Positions 51,579 to 60,019 of a stretch of 64,000 nt of DNA are shown piece by piece. The stretch covers positions 40,311 to 104,310 of the forward strand of contig DATJMX010000068.1 of NCBI GenBank assembly GCA_035508495.1. The letters run 5' to 3'. The first letter of the stretch is position 1. Every line of letters starts with the position of its first letter. The stretch comes from Candidatus Binataceae bacterium (GTDB taxonomy: Bacteria > Desulfobacterota > Binatia > Binatales > Binataceae). The notes under the pieces are model-generated. The model made no database searches. It saw only the letters and a list, made by a program, of their open reading frames with translations, and was not told the DNA's origin. The position numbers and the translations under genes were made by a program.

Positions 51579-52145
51579 TTAAGATATTTCAGCGCCAATA
51601 TTCTTAAAAAATGGCTTGAGCTGACGGTAGCTGTCTTCCAGACTCTGCGACACGACACGCGCGGAGGCAAGTGCCGGCATGAAGTTGTTGTCGCCATCCC
51701 AGCGCGGAACGATATGCCAGTGCATGTGCTCGGCGAATCCCGCCCCGGCAGCGCGCCCGAGGTTCGCGCCGAGATTAATCCCGTGCGGCTTCAGCGCCTT
51801 GCGGATGCGCGCGACCGAAGCCGCAACCAGATCGGTCAGCAGCGCGCGTTCGTCGCGCTTCATCAATTCGGGCGAGGCCACGTGTCGGCGCGGCGCAACC
51901 ATCAGATGCCCACCCGTATAGGGATACAGGTTGAGCATGATGACGGCGCGATCGTTGTCGAACAAGATCAGGCGGCGGCGGCGTTCGGCCGCGGTCAGGC
52001 TATCAAAACAGAAGATGCATTGCTGCGGAGCTTGGGTTGCCTTGCGCAGATAGGAATAGCGCCACGGGGCCCAGATCCTGACCCCCGCCGGCGAGGCGTT
52101 CGCCTCTGTGATCCTAGTGGCGTTCGTCCTCGTCTTCGGCGCCAT
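51579..52145 (-). CDS. HIT-family nucleotide hydrolase
   Basis: 188 residues. The triad motif is HMHWHIVP (His140, His142, His144), with the CIFC pair (43-46) and GGHLMVAPRRH typical of the Ap4A phosphorylase/hydrolase-like branch. It degrades dinucleoside polyphosphates or similar. The ATG 52145 overlaps the end of ihfB by 32 bases; no start codon between the two would keep the conserved RIWAPWRYSYLR helix, so the overlap is accepted. Confidence 0.88.
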   Translation of the reverse strand: MAPKTRTNATRITEANASPAGVRIWAPWRYSYLRKATQAPQQCIFCFDSLTAAERRRRLILFDNDRAVIMLNLYPYTGGHLMVAPRRHVASPELMKRDERALLTDLVAASVARIRKALKPHGINLGANLGRAAGAGFAEHMHWHIVPRWDGDNNFMPALASARVVSQSLEDSYRQLKPFFKNIGAEIS

Positions 52146-52422
52146 TTACATTTATGTCGAGACGGAGTTCCTTGCCGGCGCGGAAGAACGGGATGCGCTT
52201 GGCGTCAACCTTGACCATCGCGCCGGTTTTGGGATTGCGGCCCTGGCGCGCGCGCCGATCCTTGACGCCGAAGCTGCCGAAGCCGCGAATCTCGATTCGC
52301 TCAGCGCGCGCCAGCGAGTCAATCATGGCATCGACCATCGCGTTGACGATGGTCGATGCCTGACGATGATTGAAACTGGGATGCCGCGCCATGAGCTCTT
52401 CGATGATGCCCCGCTTGGTCAT
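52114..52422 (-). CDS. ihfB: Integration host factor beta / HU-family DNA-binding protein
   Basis: 102 residues from ATG 52422, chosen because it begins MTKRGIIEEL as IhfB does. The DNA-bending arm GRNPKTG and its Pro lie at about 63-69, preceded by RGFGSFGVKDRRARQ. It bends DNA and takes part in recombination and promoter architecture, normally with an alpha partner not encoded here. It lies downstream of rpsA, the usual place of ihfB. The acidic tail AEDEDERH is encoded by the sequence that also starts the HIT gene. Confidence 0.85.
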   Translation of the reverse strand: MTKRGIIEELMARHPSFNHRQASTIVNAMVDAMIDSLARAERIEIRGFGSFGVKDRRARQGRNPKTGAMVKVDAKRIPFFRAGKELRLDINVNGAEDEDERH

Positions 52423-52452
52423 CGATGCGCTCGGTCTGGTTCGCAAAGCCGG

Positions 52453-54195
52453 CTAGCGGTTGCGGCCGCGCTGCGAGGAGCGGCCCTCGCGATCCTCGCG
52501 GTCGAGGCGAAGCTCTTCGTTGAGGATATCTTCCATCGAGAAGCGCTGCGCCTCGTGCTCACGCTTGAGGTAGGCCTGCATCTCCTCGCGTTCCTCGTGC
52601 TGCTTGAGGGCCTTTATCGAAAGCCCGATGCGCCGCTCCTTGGGATCGAGCTGCACCACCAAGGCCTCGAGCTCGTCGCCAACCTTGAACAGCGACGACG
52701 GCTTATCGACGCGCTCATTGCTTAACTGCGAAATGTGAATCAGACCTTCGATGCCTTCCTCGATCTCGACGAACACCCCGAAGTCCGCAACCGAGCTGAC
52801 CTTGCCGTGAATTCGCGTGTTGAGCGGATAGCGCTCCGCCGCCGTGCTCCACGGATCGGAGTTGAGCTGCTTGACGCCGAGCGACACGCGCTCGTTCTCT
52901 ACATCTATTCCCAGCACGATCGCTTCGACGTCGTCGCCCTTCTTGTAGACCTCGCTCGGATGACGGATCTTCTTGGTCCACGACAGGTCCGAAATATGCA
53001 CCAGGCCGTCGATACCGGGCTCGATCTCGACGAACACGCCGAAGTCGGTGATCGACTTGACCTTGCCCGTGACGCGCGTGCCGACCGGATGACGCTGCGC
53101 GAGCGCTTCCCACGGATTGGGCTCGGTCTGCTTGAGGCCGAGCGAGATGCGCCGGTTGCCTTCGTCGACGCCCAGCACCTGGACCTCGACGTAGTCGTTC
53201 GGATTCACCACTTTCGAGGGATGAACGGCGCGCTTGCTCCAGCTCATCTCGGAAACGTGGATCAGTCCTTCGACGCCCTTCTCGAGCTCGACGAATGCGC
53301 CGTAGTCGGTGACGCTCACCACCTTGCCGCGGATTCGCGTGCCGGGAGGATAGCTCTCGGCGACCTTGCTCCACGGGTCGGGCATGATCTGCTTCATGCC
53401 GAGCGAGACGCGCTCGCGCTCGCCGTCGTACTTCAGCACCACGACCTTGACCTTGTCTCCGACCTTGAGCACTTCCGACGGATGGGTGAGGCGTCCCCAC
53501 GCCATGTCGGTGATATGCAACAGGCCGTCGATACCGCCGAGGTCGATGAACGCGCCGTAGTCGGTGATGTTCTTGACGGTGCCTTCGAGGATCACGCCCT
53601 CTTCGAGGACCTTGAGGGTCTGCTCCTTGAGCGAAGCGCGCTCGCGCTCGAGCACCGCCCGCCGCGAGACGACGACGTTGCCACGCGCGCGATTGAACTT
53701 GAGGATCTGGAAGCGGCCGCGCTGGCCGACATAGCGATCGAGATTGCGTGCGGGGCGGATGTCAACGTGTGAACCCGGCAGGAAGGCCGGCACGCCGATA
53801 TCGACCTTGAGTCCGCCTTTGACCTTGCCGAGTACCACACCCTCGACCGGGGTCTCGGTCTGGAACGCGCGATCGAGCTCGCGCCAGACTTTGAACTTCT
53901 CGGCCTTCGCATGCGAGAGCATCACGGTACCGTTTTCGGTCTCGGTACCCTCGAAGTACACGTCAACCTCGTCGCCTTCCTTGACGGTTGGATGACCTTC
54001 GTGGTCAAGGAACTCGGCGAGGGGAACCTGTCCTTCGCACTTGTAGTTGATGTCGATGATGACGCTGTCGCGGGTTATGAGTAGTACGCGGCCGACCAAG
54101 ACATCGCCGGTGCGGGGAGCCTTCAGGCTCTCTTCCATCAACGACTCAAAGTCATTTTCTCCTCCACTCACTTTTTCAGGCAACGCTTTCTCCAT
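52453..54195 (-). CDS. rpsA: 30S ribosomal protein S1
   Basis: 580 residues with six S1 RNA-binding domains at about 30-100, 115-185, 200-270, 290-358, 375-445 and 462-530; each has the recurring pattern seen as GVFVEIE-G-IDGLVHIS-LSW. Domains 3-6 are the most alike (DYGAFVELEKGVEGLIHVSEMSW). It holds mRNA on the small subunit during initiation. The Arg-rich C-terminal end (DREDREGRSSQRGRN) is typical. It starts 54 bases after cmk. Confidence 0.97.
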   Translation of the reverse strand: MEKALPEKVSGGENDFESLMEESLKAPRTGDVLVGRVLLITRDSVIIDINYKCEGQVPLAEFLDHEGHPTVKEGDEVDVYFEGTETENGTVMLSHAKAEKFKVWRELDRAFQTETPVEGVVLGKVKGGLKVDIGVPAFLPGSHVDIRPARNLDRYVGQRGRFQILKFNRARGNVVVSRRAVLERERASLKEQTLKVLEEGVILEGTVKNITDYGAFIDLGGIDGLLHITDMAWGRLTHPSEVLKVGDKVKVVVLKYDGERERVSLGMKQIMPDPWSKVAESYPPGTRIRGKVVSVTDYGAFVELEKGVEGLIHVSEMSWSKRAVHPSKVVNPNDYVEVQVLGVDEGNRRISLGLKQTEPNPWEALAQRHPVGTRVTGKVKSITDFGVFVEIEPGIDGLVHISDLSWTKKIRHPSEVYKKGDDVEAIVLGIDVENERVSLGVKQLNSDPWSTAAERYPLNTRIHGKVSSVADFGVFVEIEEGIEGLIHISQLSNERVDKPSSLFKVGDELEALVVQLDPKERRIGLSIKALKQHEEREEMQAYLKREHEAQRFSMEDILNEELRLDREDREGRSSQRGRNR

Positions 54196-54249
54196 GTAGT
54201 TGGGACCTTCCAGAAACTTTCGTGGCTGAATGCCATCCTTACAACCGGG

Positions 54250-54966
54250 CTAGGATCGTTTCAAGTCCTTGCCGGCGTTGATCCGTTGTTCAATGTGCGC
54301 CTGCATCGCGGAAACCACTTCCGCGATACTCATGTGACTCGCGTCGATCACGATCGCGTCGTCGGCGCGCTTAAGCGGCGCGTGCGCGCGCGCGCTGTCG
54401 CGGCGATCCCGATCGATGAGTTGCGCGAGCACTTGGTCGCGCGCGATCGGCTCGCCTTTTAAGTGCAGTTCCTTGAAACGCCGCGCCGCGCGCACGTTCA
54501 CCTCGGCGTCGAGAAAAAACTTTGCTTCGGCATCGGGAAAGATCACGGTGCCGATATCGCGCCCTTCCATCACCACGCCGCCGTCCTGGCCGGCGGCGCG
54601 CTGCAGATCGCGCATCCGCTCGCGAACGCTTTTGAGCGCCGAGAATTTCGACGCCAGCTCGCTGACCTCGGGCGATGAAATCTCTTCGCTCACATCCTTG
54701 CCGCCCAGTATCACGCGCTCGCCGTCGAACTCGATTCGAATCCGATTGAGCAGCGGCGCGAGTTTCGTTTCGACCTCGCGATCGTCGGGCGTGATGTTCG
54801 CCGCACGGGCCGCGATTGCCAGCGCGCGGTACATCGCCCCGGTGTTGAGATACGTGTAACCCAACGCGCTCGCGAGAGCGCGCGCGATCGTTGATTTGCC
54901 GGCGCCGGTCGGACCGTCGATTGCGATCACAGGACGCGCGCGTTTGGGGGCGGCGCTCTCCATCAC
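54250..54966 (-). CDS. cmk: Cytidylate kinase
   Basis: 238 residues, phosphorylates CMP and dCMP. The P-loop is GPTGAGKST (18-26) after IAIDG, followed by TGAMYRALA, the CMP-binding region VVMEGRDIGTVIFPDA and LIDRDRRDSARAHAPL. It is followed by rpsA, the classic cmk-rpsA order. The start overlaps the tyrA stop by 4 bases. aroA, which often lies between tyrA and cmk, is absent. Confidence 0.96.
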   Translation of the reverse strand: MMESAAPKRARPVIAIDGPTGAGKSTIARALASALGYTYLNTGAMYRALAIAARAANITPDDREVETKLAPLLNRIRIEFDGERVILGGKDVSEEISSPEVSELASKFSALKSVRERMRDLQRAAGQDGGVVMEGRDIGTVIFPDAEAKFFLDAEVNVRAARRFKELHLKGEPIARDQVLAQLIDRDRRDSARAHAPLKRADDAIVIDASHMSIAEVVSAMQAHIEQRINAGKDLKRS

Positions 54967-55826
54967 TTCAACCGCTCGCGCATCGCACGCCCGCGATTAA
55001 ACAGCGCTTCGAGCTGCCTGGCGTCGCCGCTTTCGATGGCGCGCTGAAATTCGGCGAACGTCCGGCGGAAGATCCGCGCCGCATCGGCGATCGCCTCGCG
55101 ATTGGTCGTGAAAATATCGCGCCACATCTCCCATGACGACGCCGCGAGCCGCGTCGTGTCGCGCAGGCCTCCAGCGCCATACTCGATGACGGATTTATCG
55201 TCTACCCGTTCATCGGCCAGCGCCGCCGCGAGCGCGCTCGACACCAGCTGCGGCAGATGACTCGCGCGCGCGAGCAGCTCGTCGTGCGTCCCGGGATCGA
55301 GCGTCTCGACCCGCGCGCCAGTGGCGCGCCACAGCTTTTCAATTTTGTCGATCGCGGCGGGCGTGCTCTTTTTCGACGGCGTGATGATCACGCGCCGATC
55401 GCGATAGAGATCGATATCGGCCGCGGCCGCGCCGGTCGTTTCCTTGCCCGCCACCGGATGCGCCGCGACCAGCGACATCCCGGCAGGTAGCAGCGGTTCG
55501 AGCGCGCGCACCACCCAGCCCTTCACACTGCCGACATCGGTAATTACCGCGTCGGGCGCGCAATGCGGCAGGATCTGCGCGAGCGTCTCGCGCATCGTGA
55601 CGATCGGCACCGCGAGCATGATGAGGTCAGCGCCGCGCGCCGCCTCGGCCGGATCGCGCGTCGCGAAGTCGAGCATCCCGCGCTCGACCGCCACGTCGAG
55701 ATTCGCCTGGGTGCGGCCGAGTCCGACGATCCTGCCGACGAGACCGTCGCGGCGCGCGACGAGCGCGAGCGAGCCGCCAATCAGGCCCACGCCGCAGATC
55801 GTCAGCTGTTTGAAAAGTTGCGCCAT
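54963..55826 (-). CDS. tyrA: Prephenate dehydrogenase
   Basis: 287 residues from ATG 55826 (a GTG at 55862 would add a basic tail). NAD-binding GVGLIGGSLALVARRDG is near the N-terminus; catalytic residues appear in VAAHPVAGKETTGAAAADIDLYRDR and the His in ASHLPQLVSSALA. It oxidises prephenate (or arogenate) to the tyrosine precursor. There is no ACT domain, so it is probably not regulated by tyrosine through that route. It lies between hisC and cmk. Confidence 0.94.
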   Translation of the reverse strand: MAQLFKQLTICGVGLIGGSLALVARRDGLVGRIVGLGRTQANLDVAVERGMLDFATRDPAEAARGADLIMLAVPIVTMRETLAQILPHCAPDAVITDVGSVKGWVVRALEPLLPAGMSLVAAHPVAGKETTGAAAADIDLYRDRRVIITPSKKSTPAAIDKIEKLWRATGARVETLDPGTHDELLARASHLPQLVSSALAAALADERVDDKSVIEYGAGGLRDTTRLAASSWEMWRDIFTTNREAIADAARIFRRTFAEFQRAIESGDARQLEALFNRGRAMRERLK

Positions 55827-55873
55827 TGATTTTTTATGAAGGCGGCGCGCCGCGCGGCGCACCGCGAAAGGGG

Positions 55874-56974
55874 TTAGCGGTTAAGCACCTCGGCGAGCGC
55901 CGACACCAGGCGGCGATTCTCTGCGGGCAACCCAACACTGATCCGCACATGATGCGGATAGCCGTAACCTCCCATCGGACGAACGATCACGCCTTTGCGC
56001 AGGAGCTGGTCGTACACCGCGCCGCCCGAGCCGACCTCGGCGAGCAGGAAGTTGGCGTGGCTCGGCACGTACGCGATTCCGAGGCGGCGGAACTCGCGCT
56101 CGAGGTAGGTCATGCCCTCGGCATGGACTTCGAGTGTGCGCGCGATATGCGCCTTGTCATCCATGGCCGCCACCACCGCGACCTGCGCGAGCGAGGTCAC
56201 GTTGAACGGCTGGCGCACGTGATTCAGCATCTCGACTAGGTCAGGCCGCGCGACCGCGTAGCCGACGCGGATTCCGGCGAGGCCAAAAATTTTCGAGAAG
56301 GTGCGGCAGGTGACGATCATGCGGCGATCGTCGTGATCCTTGAGCGAGTCGGGATACTCGGGATCGCGCACGAACTCGAAGTATGCTTCGTCGGCCACGA
56401 TCACGACACGCTCGGGAACGCGCGCCAGGAAGCGCTGCCATTCGGCGTTGCGATAGATCGTGCCGGTCGGATTGTTGGGATTGCCGAGAAAGACGATTCG
56501 CGTGTTGGCGTCGATCGCCGCCGCCATCGCCTCGAGATCGTGCGCGTAGCCGTCGCTGGTCGGCACGACTTTGTGCTCGCCGCCGGCAGCGGCTGTCGCC
56601 AGCGGATAAATCGCGAACGAATGCTCGGAGTAAACGGTGTTGAGCCCGGGACGCACGAACAGGAACGCCAGCAGATGCAATACCTCGACCGAGCCCGAGG
56701 CCGGGAAGATGCGATTTTCATCGACGCCGTGGCGCGCCGCGATCTTGCGCCGGAGCGCAAAGCTCGCGCCGTCGGGATAGCGATTCAGTTCGGGCAGCGC
56801 CGCCCGGATGGCCTCGATCGCCATCGGTGACGGGCCGATAGGATTCTCGTTGGAGGCGAGCTTCACCGGCTCGGATATACCGAGTTCGCGCTCCAGTTCC
56901 TCGATCGGTTTACCCGGTTCGTAGGGAGCGAGCGCAGCTACTGAGGGAAGAGCGAGATCTTTGGCGTTTACCAA
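55874..56974 (-). CDS. hisC: Histidinol-phosphate / aromatic aminotransferase
   Basis: 366 residues. Blocks of HisC: KLASNENPIGPSPMA, NRYPDGASFALRRKIAARHGV, FLGNPNNPTGTIY, DEAYFEFVRDPEYPDSL and the PLP lysine in TFSKIFGLAGIRVGYA. It makes histidinol phosphate and can also transaminate aromatic 2-oxoacids; placement between pheA and tyrA favours the aromatic role. It starts 14 bases after pheA. Confidence 0.93.
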   Translation of the reverse strand: MVNAKDLALPSVAALAPYEPGKPIEELERELGISEPVKLASNENPIGPSPMAIEAIRAALPELNRYPDGASFALRRKIAARHGVDENRIFPASGSVEVLHLLAFLFVRPGLNTVYSEHSFAIYPLATAAAGGEHKVVPTSDGYAHDLEAMAAAIDANTRIVFLGNPNNPTGTIYRNAEWQRFLARVPERVVIVADEAYFEFVRDPEYPDSLKDHDDRRMIVTCRTFSKIFGLAGIRVGYAVARPDLVEMLNHVRQPFNVTSLAQVAVVAAMDDKAHIARTLEVHAEGMTYLEREFRRLGIAYVPSHANFLLAEVGSGGAVYDQLLRKGVIVRPMGGYGYPHHVRISVGLPAENRRLVSALAEVLNR

Positions 56975-56988
56975 ACGGCGGGGCCTTC

Positions 56989-58104
56989 CTATGCGGCGGC
57001 CGACCTTCCTTCAGGATACGATCCCAGCACCTTCAAGAAAAGGGCCTTGTGCGAAAGTGATTCGAGCGCGCGCTTGAGCTTGGGATCCTCGCGATTACCC
57101 TGCAGGTCAACGAAGAAGAGGTATTCCCACGGCCGCGCGCGCAGCGGGCGCGATTCGATCTTCGAAATATTGATCTTGTTGCGCGCGAAAAGGCCGAGCG
57201 CCTGGTTGAGCGCGCCGACCCGATCGGCGACCGCGAACAGCGCCGTCGTCTTGTCGCGCGCCGAGCGATCGACGGCTTGCGTCCCCATCACCAAAAAACG
57301 CGTGGTGTTGGCGGCGATGTCCTGGATATTTTCGGCGATGACGCGAAGGCCGTAGGCCTCACCCGCCGCGCGCGACGCTATCGCGCCAAGGGTTGCGTCT
57401 TCAGCCGCCAGCTTGGCCGCCTGCGCGTTCGAGACCACCGCCTCGGTCTCGCAATGCGGCAGGTTGGCGGCGAGATAATTGCGGCACTGGCCGAGCGATT
57501 GCTGATGCGACACGATCTTCACGAGCTTCGACTTGTCGCCGTCGCGTGAGAGCAGCGCATGGCGAATCGGCTGCAGGATCTCGCCGATAATCACCAGCGG
57601 CGTATCAATCAGGAGATCGAGCGTCAGGCCGACCTGGCCCTCGGTGGAATTTTCGACCGGCACCACGCCGAAATCGGCGCGCCCGTTTTCGACGGCCTGG
57701 AATACCGCCGCGAATGACATCAGCGGCATGAAATCGACACTCGCGCCGAAGCGGGCGCGGGCCGCCTCGTGCGAATAGGTATGCTCGGGGCCTAAGAACG
57801 CGACGCGCGGCACCTGCTCGAGTCCGCGGCAGGCCGAGATGATCTCTCTATAGATGTTGCGGACGTGGTCTGCGGTCAGCGGCCCCGGATTCTCGGCCAC
57901 CATCCGTTCGATAATCTCGCGCTCGCGCGCCGGCTGGTAGACGAGCGTGCCGTCGGTGTGCTTGAGGCGTCCGACCTCGGTCGCGATCGTCGCGCGCAGC
58001 GCGAGCAGGCGCAGCAGCTTGAGATTGACCTCGTCCATCCGCGCCCTGAGCGTCTCGATCGACGGCGGTTCAGGCGCGATCCGTTTGGCAGTCCTCTGTG
58101 GCAT
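56989..58104 (-). CDS. pheA: Bifunctional chorismate mutase / prephenate dehydratase
   Basis: 371 residues. Domains in order: AroQ chorismate mutase (about 15-95; LRARMDEVNLKLLRLLALRATIATEVGRLK), prephenate dehydratase (about 100-280; VAFLGPEHTYSHEAARARFG, VPVENSTEGQVGLTLD and TRFLVMG), and a C-terminal ACT domain (about 288-365; TALFAVADRVGALNQALGLFARNKINISKIESRP). The ESRP motif binds phenylalanine for feedback inhibition. It begins the aromatic block, 14 bases after accA. Confidence 0.96.
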   Translation of the reverse strand: MPQRTAKRIAPEPPSIETLRARMDEVNLKLLRLLALRATIATEVGRLKHTDGTLVYQPAREREIIERMVAENPGPLTADHVRNIYREIISACRGLEQVPRVAFLGPEHTYSHEAARARFGASVDFMPLMSFAAVFQAVENGRADFGVVPVENSTEGQVGLTLDLLIDTPLVIIGEILQPIRHALLSRDGDKSKLVKIVSHQQSLGQCRNYLAANLPHCETEAVVSNAQAAKLAAEDATLGAIASRAAGEAYGLRVIAENIQDIAANTTRFLVMGTQAVDRSARDKTTALFAVADRVGALNQALGLFARNKINISKIESRPLRARPWEYLFFVDLQGNREDPKLKRALESLSHKALFLKVLGSYPEGRSAAA

Positions 58105-58118
58105 CGCGGACGAAATGG

Positions 58119-59057
58119 CTAACTGATCGGGCGCTCGTTTTCAACGCGGGCACGGGTCACGAACGAGGAGCCCATCGCGGCGAACTTGCGATCGCGATCG
58201 CGGCGAAGCTGCTCGGGCTTCATCTTTGATAGCTGTGCGAGATTGCGCGCGATGGCGGCGCCGAGCAGATGCGCCGCTTCGGCTGGCGCGGTATGCGCCC
58301 CGCCCGACGGCTCAGGCACGATCTCGTCGATAAGACCGAGGCTCTTCAGATCGGGCGCCGACAGTTTCATCGCGCTCGCCGCGCGCGCCACGTTCTCTTC
58401 GCTCGCCGTGCGCCACAGAATCGCCGCGCAGCCTTCGGGCGTGATGACCGAGTAGCACGCGTTCTCCTGCATCAGGACGCGATTCGCGACGCCGAGCGCG
58501 AGCGCACCACCAGAGCCGCCCTCGCCAATCACGCACGCGATACTTGGCACGGTGAGCCGCGCCATCAGCTCGAGGTCGGCCGCTATCGCCTCGACTTGCC
58601 CGCGCTCCTCGGCGCTCACCCCCGGGTCGGCGCCTTGGGTATCGATAAATGTCAGGAGCGGCAGACCGAATTGCTCGGCGAGCTGATAGACCCGCGCCGC
58701 CTTGCGATAGCCGTCGGGCTTGGGACTGCCGAAGTTGCGCTTGATGCGCTCGGCGGTGGTGCGGCCGCGCTGCTGGCCGACGACTGCGACCGGGCGGCCG
58801 CCGAAGTAGGCGAGTCCGGCGACGATCGCGCCGTCGTCGCTGAAGCGGCGGTCGCCATGAATTTCGAAGAAGTCGCGCAGCAGCAGATCGAAGTAGTCGA
58901 GCGATTGCGGGCGGGTCGGATTGCGCGCGAGGCGGACCCGCTCGATGGGCGACGGACCCGCCGGCGCTGCGCCGTTCGCGCGCTCGGTCCGCGCCGCGCG
59001 CGGCTTCTTGCCGTTCGGATTTCCCTTCAACTTGTTTCCCCGCACTGCGCCCATCAT
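58119..59057 (-). CDS. accA: Acetyl-CoA carboxylase carboxyltransferase subunit alpha
   Basis: 312 residues. After a Lys/Arg-rich disordered stretch of about 40 residues comes the carboxyltransferase core: ERVRLARNPTRPQSLDYFDLLLRDFFEIHGDR, AVVGQQRGRTTAERIKRNFG, FIDTQGADPGVSAEERGQ, GEGGSGGALALGVAN and VITPEGCAAILW. It joins AccD to make malonyl-CoA for fatty-acid synthesis; accD is not in the window. It overlaps the miaA stop by 4 bases. Confidence 0.96.
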   Translation of the reverse strand: MMGAVRGNKLKGNPNGKKPRAARTERANGAAPAGPSPIERVRLARNPTRPQSLDYFDLLLRDFFEIHGDRRFSDDGAIVAGLAYFGGRPVAVVGQQRGRTTAERIKRNFGSPKPDGYRKAARVYQLAEQFGLPLLTFIDTQGADPGVSAEERGQVEAIAADLELMARLTVPSIACVIGEGGSGGALALGVANRVLMQENACYSVITPEGCAAILWRTASEENVARAASAMKLSAPDLKSLGLIDEIVPEPSGGAHTAPAEAAHLLGAAIARNLAQLSKMKPEQLRRDRDRKFAAMGSSFVTRARVENERPIS

Positions 59058-60019
59058 GACGCAGGCAGCGCCGCTTGTGGAGCGGCGCGGCCGGCGAAAA
59101 ACGCGGCCAACATCTCGCGAGCCTTACCCGGCGCGCGCAGCGGGTCAAGCCAGACCACGCCGGGCTGGTGGCGAAACCAGGTGAGCTGGCGCTTGGCGAG
59201 GCGCCGCGACTCGCGCTTGGCGTTTTCGATCGCGGCCTTAAGCGTGAGCTCGCCGCGCAGATACGCCGCGATCTCCGCGTAGCCGATTGAATTCAACGGC
59301 TGGCGATCAAATGAGTAACCCGCAGAGAGCAATGCGCGCACTTCATCGACCAGCCCGGCCGCGACCATCGCGTCGAATCGGCGGTCGATATTCTCGTAGA
59401 GCAGCTCGCGAGCCGTCTCGATCGCGAGCGTGAGTTCGTCGAAGTCGCTTTGCGCAAAGGCGTGGCGCTCCTGATGGCGGCTGATCGGTTCGCCGCTCAG
59501 CTCGTACACTTCGAGCGCGCGCGTGATGCGGTAGAGATCGTTGACGTGGATTCGATTCGCCGCCACGGCATCGACGGCGCGCAGACTTTCATGGAGATGC
59601 GGCACGCCGTGCTCGGCCGCGATCGCGGCCAGGCGCGCGCGAATCTCGGGCGAGGCCGGCGGTCCTGCGAAAATTCCGCCGCGCAGGACGCGCAGATAGA
59701 GTCCGCTGCCGCCAACGACAAGCACCGGATTCCCGCGGCCTGCGATCTCGGCGATGCGCTCGCGCGCCGTCGCGCCGAACGCGGCGACGTCGAGCGGCTC
59801 GTCGGGATTTCGGATATCTATAAGATGATGCGGCACGCGGCGGCGCTCGTCATCCGTCGGCTTGGCGGTGCCGATATCCATCGCGCAGTAGAAAAGCCGC
59901 GAGTCGGCGTTGACGATCTCCGCGCCGAGCGCCTGTGCAACTTCGAGCGCGAGCGCGGTCTTACCGCTGCCGGTCGGGCCGACGATAAACCCGACCCGAA
60001 TCCGCACGGGCGCGTTCAT
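59054..60019 (-). CDS. miaA: tRNA dimethylallyltransferase
   Basis: 321 residues. P-loop GPTGSGKTALALE, DSRLFYCAMDIGTAKP, the DIRNPDEPLDVAAF block, the catalytic/anticodon-binding region GGSGLYLRVLRGGIF and the C-terminal KRESRRLAKRQLTWFRHQPGVVWLD. It adds a dimethylallyl group to A37 of tRNAs that read UNN codons. It overlaps mutL by 4 bases; mutL-miaA is a widespread pair. Confidence 0.96.
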   Translation of the reverse strand: MNAPVRIRVGFIVGPTGSGKTALALEVAQALGAEIVNADSRLFYCAMDIGTAKPTDDERRRVPHHLIDIRNPDEPLDVAAFGATARERIAEIAGRGNPVLVVGGSGLYLRVLRGGIFAGPPASPEIRARLAAIAAEHGVPHLHESLRAVDAVAANRIHVNDLYRITRALEVYELSGEPISRHQERHAFAQSDFDELTLAIETARELLYENIDRRFDAMVAAGLVDEVRALLSAGYSFDRQPLNSIGYAEIAAYLRGELTLKAAIENAKRESRRLAKRQLTWFRHQPGVVWLDPLRAPGKAREMLAAFFAGRAAPQAALPAS

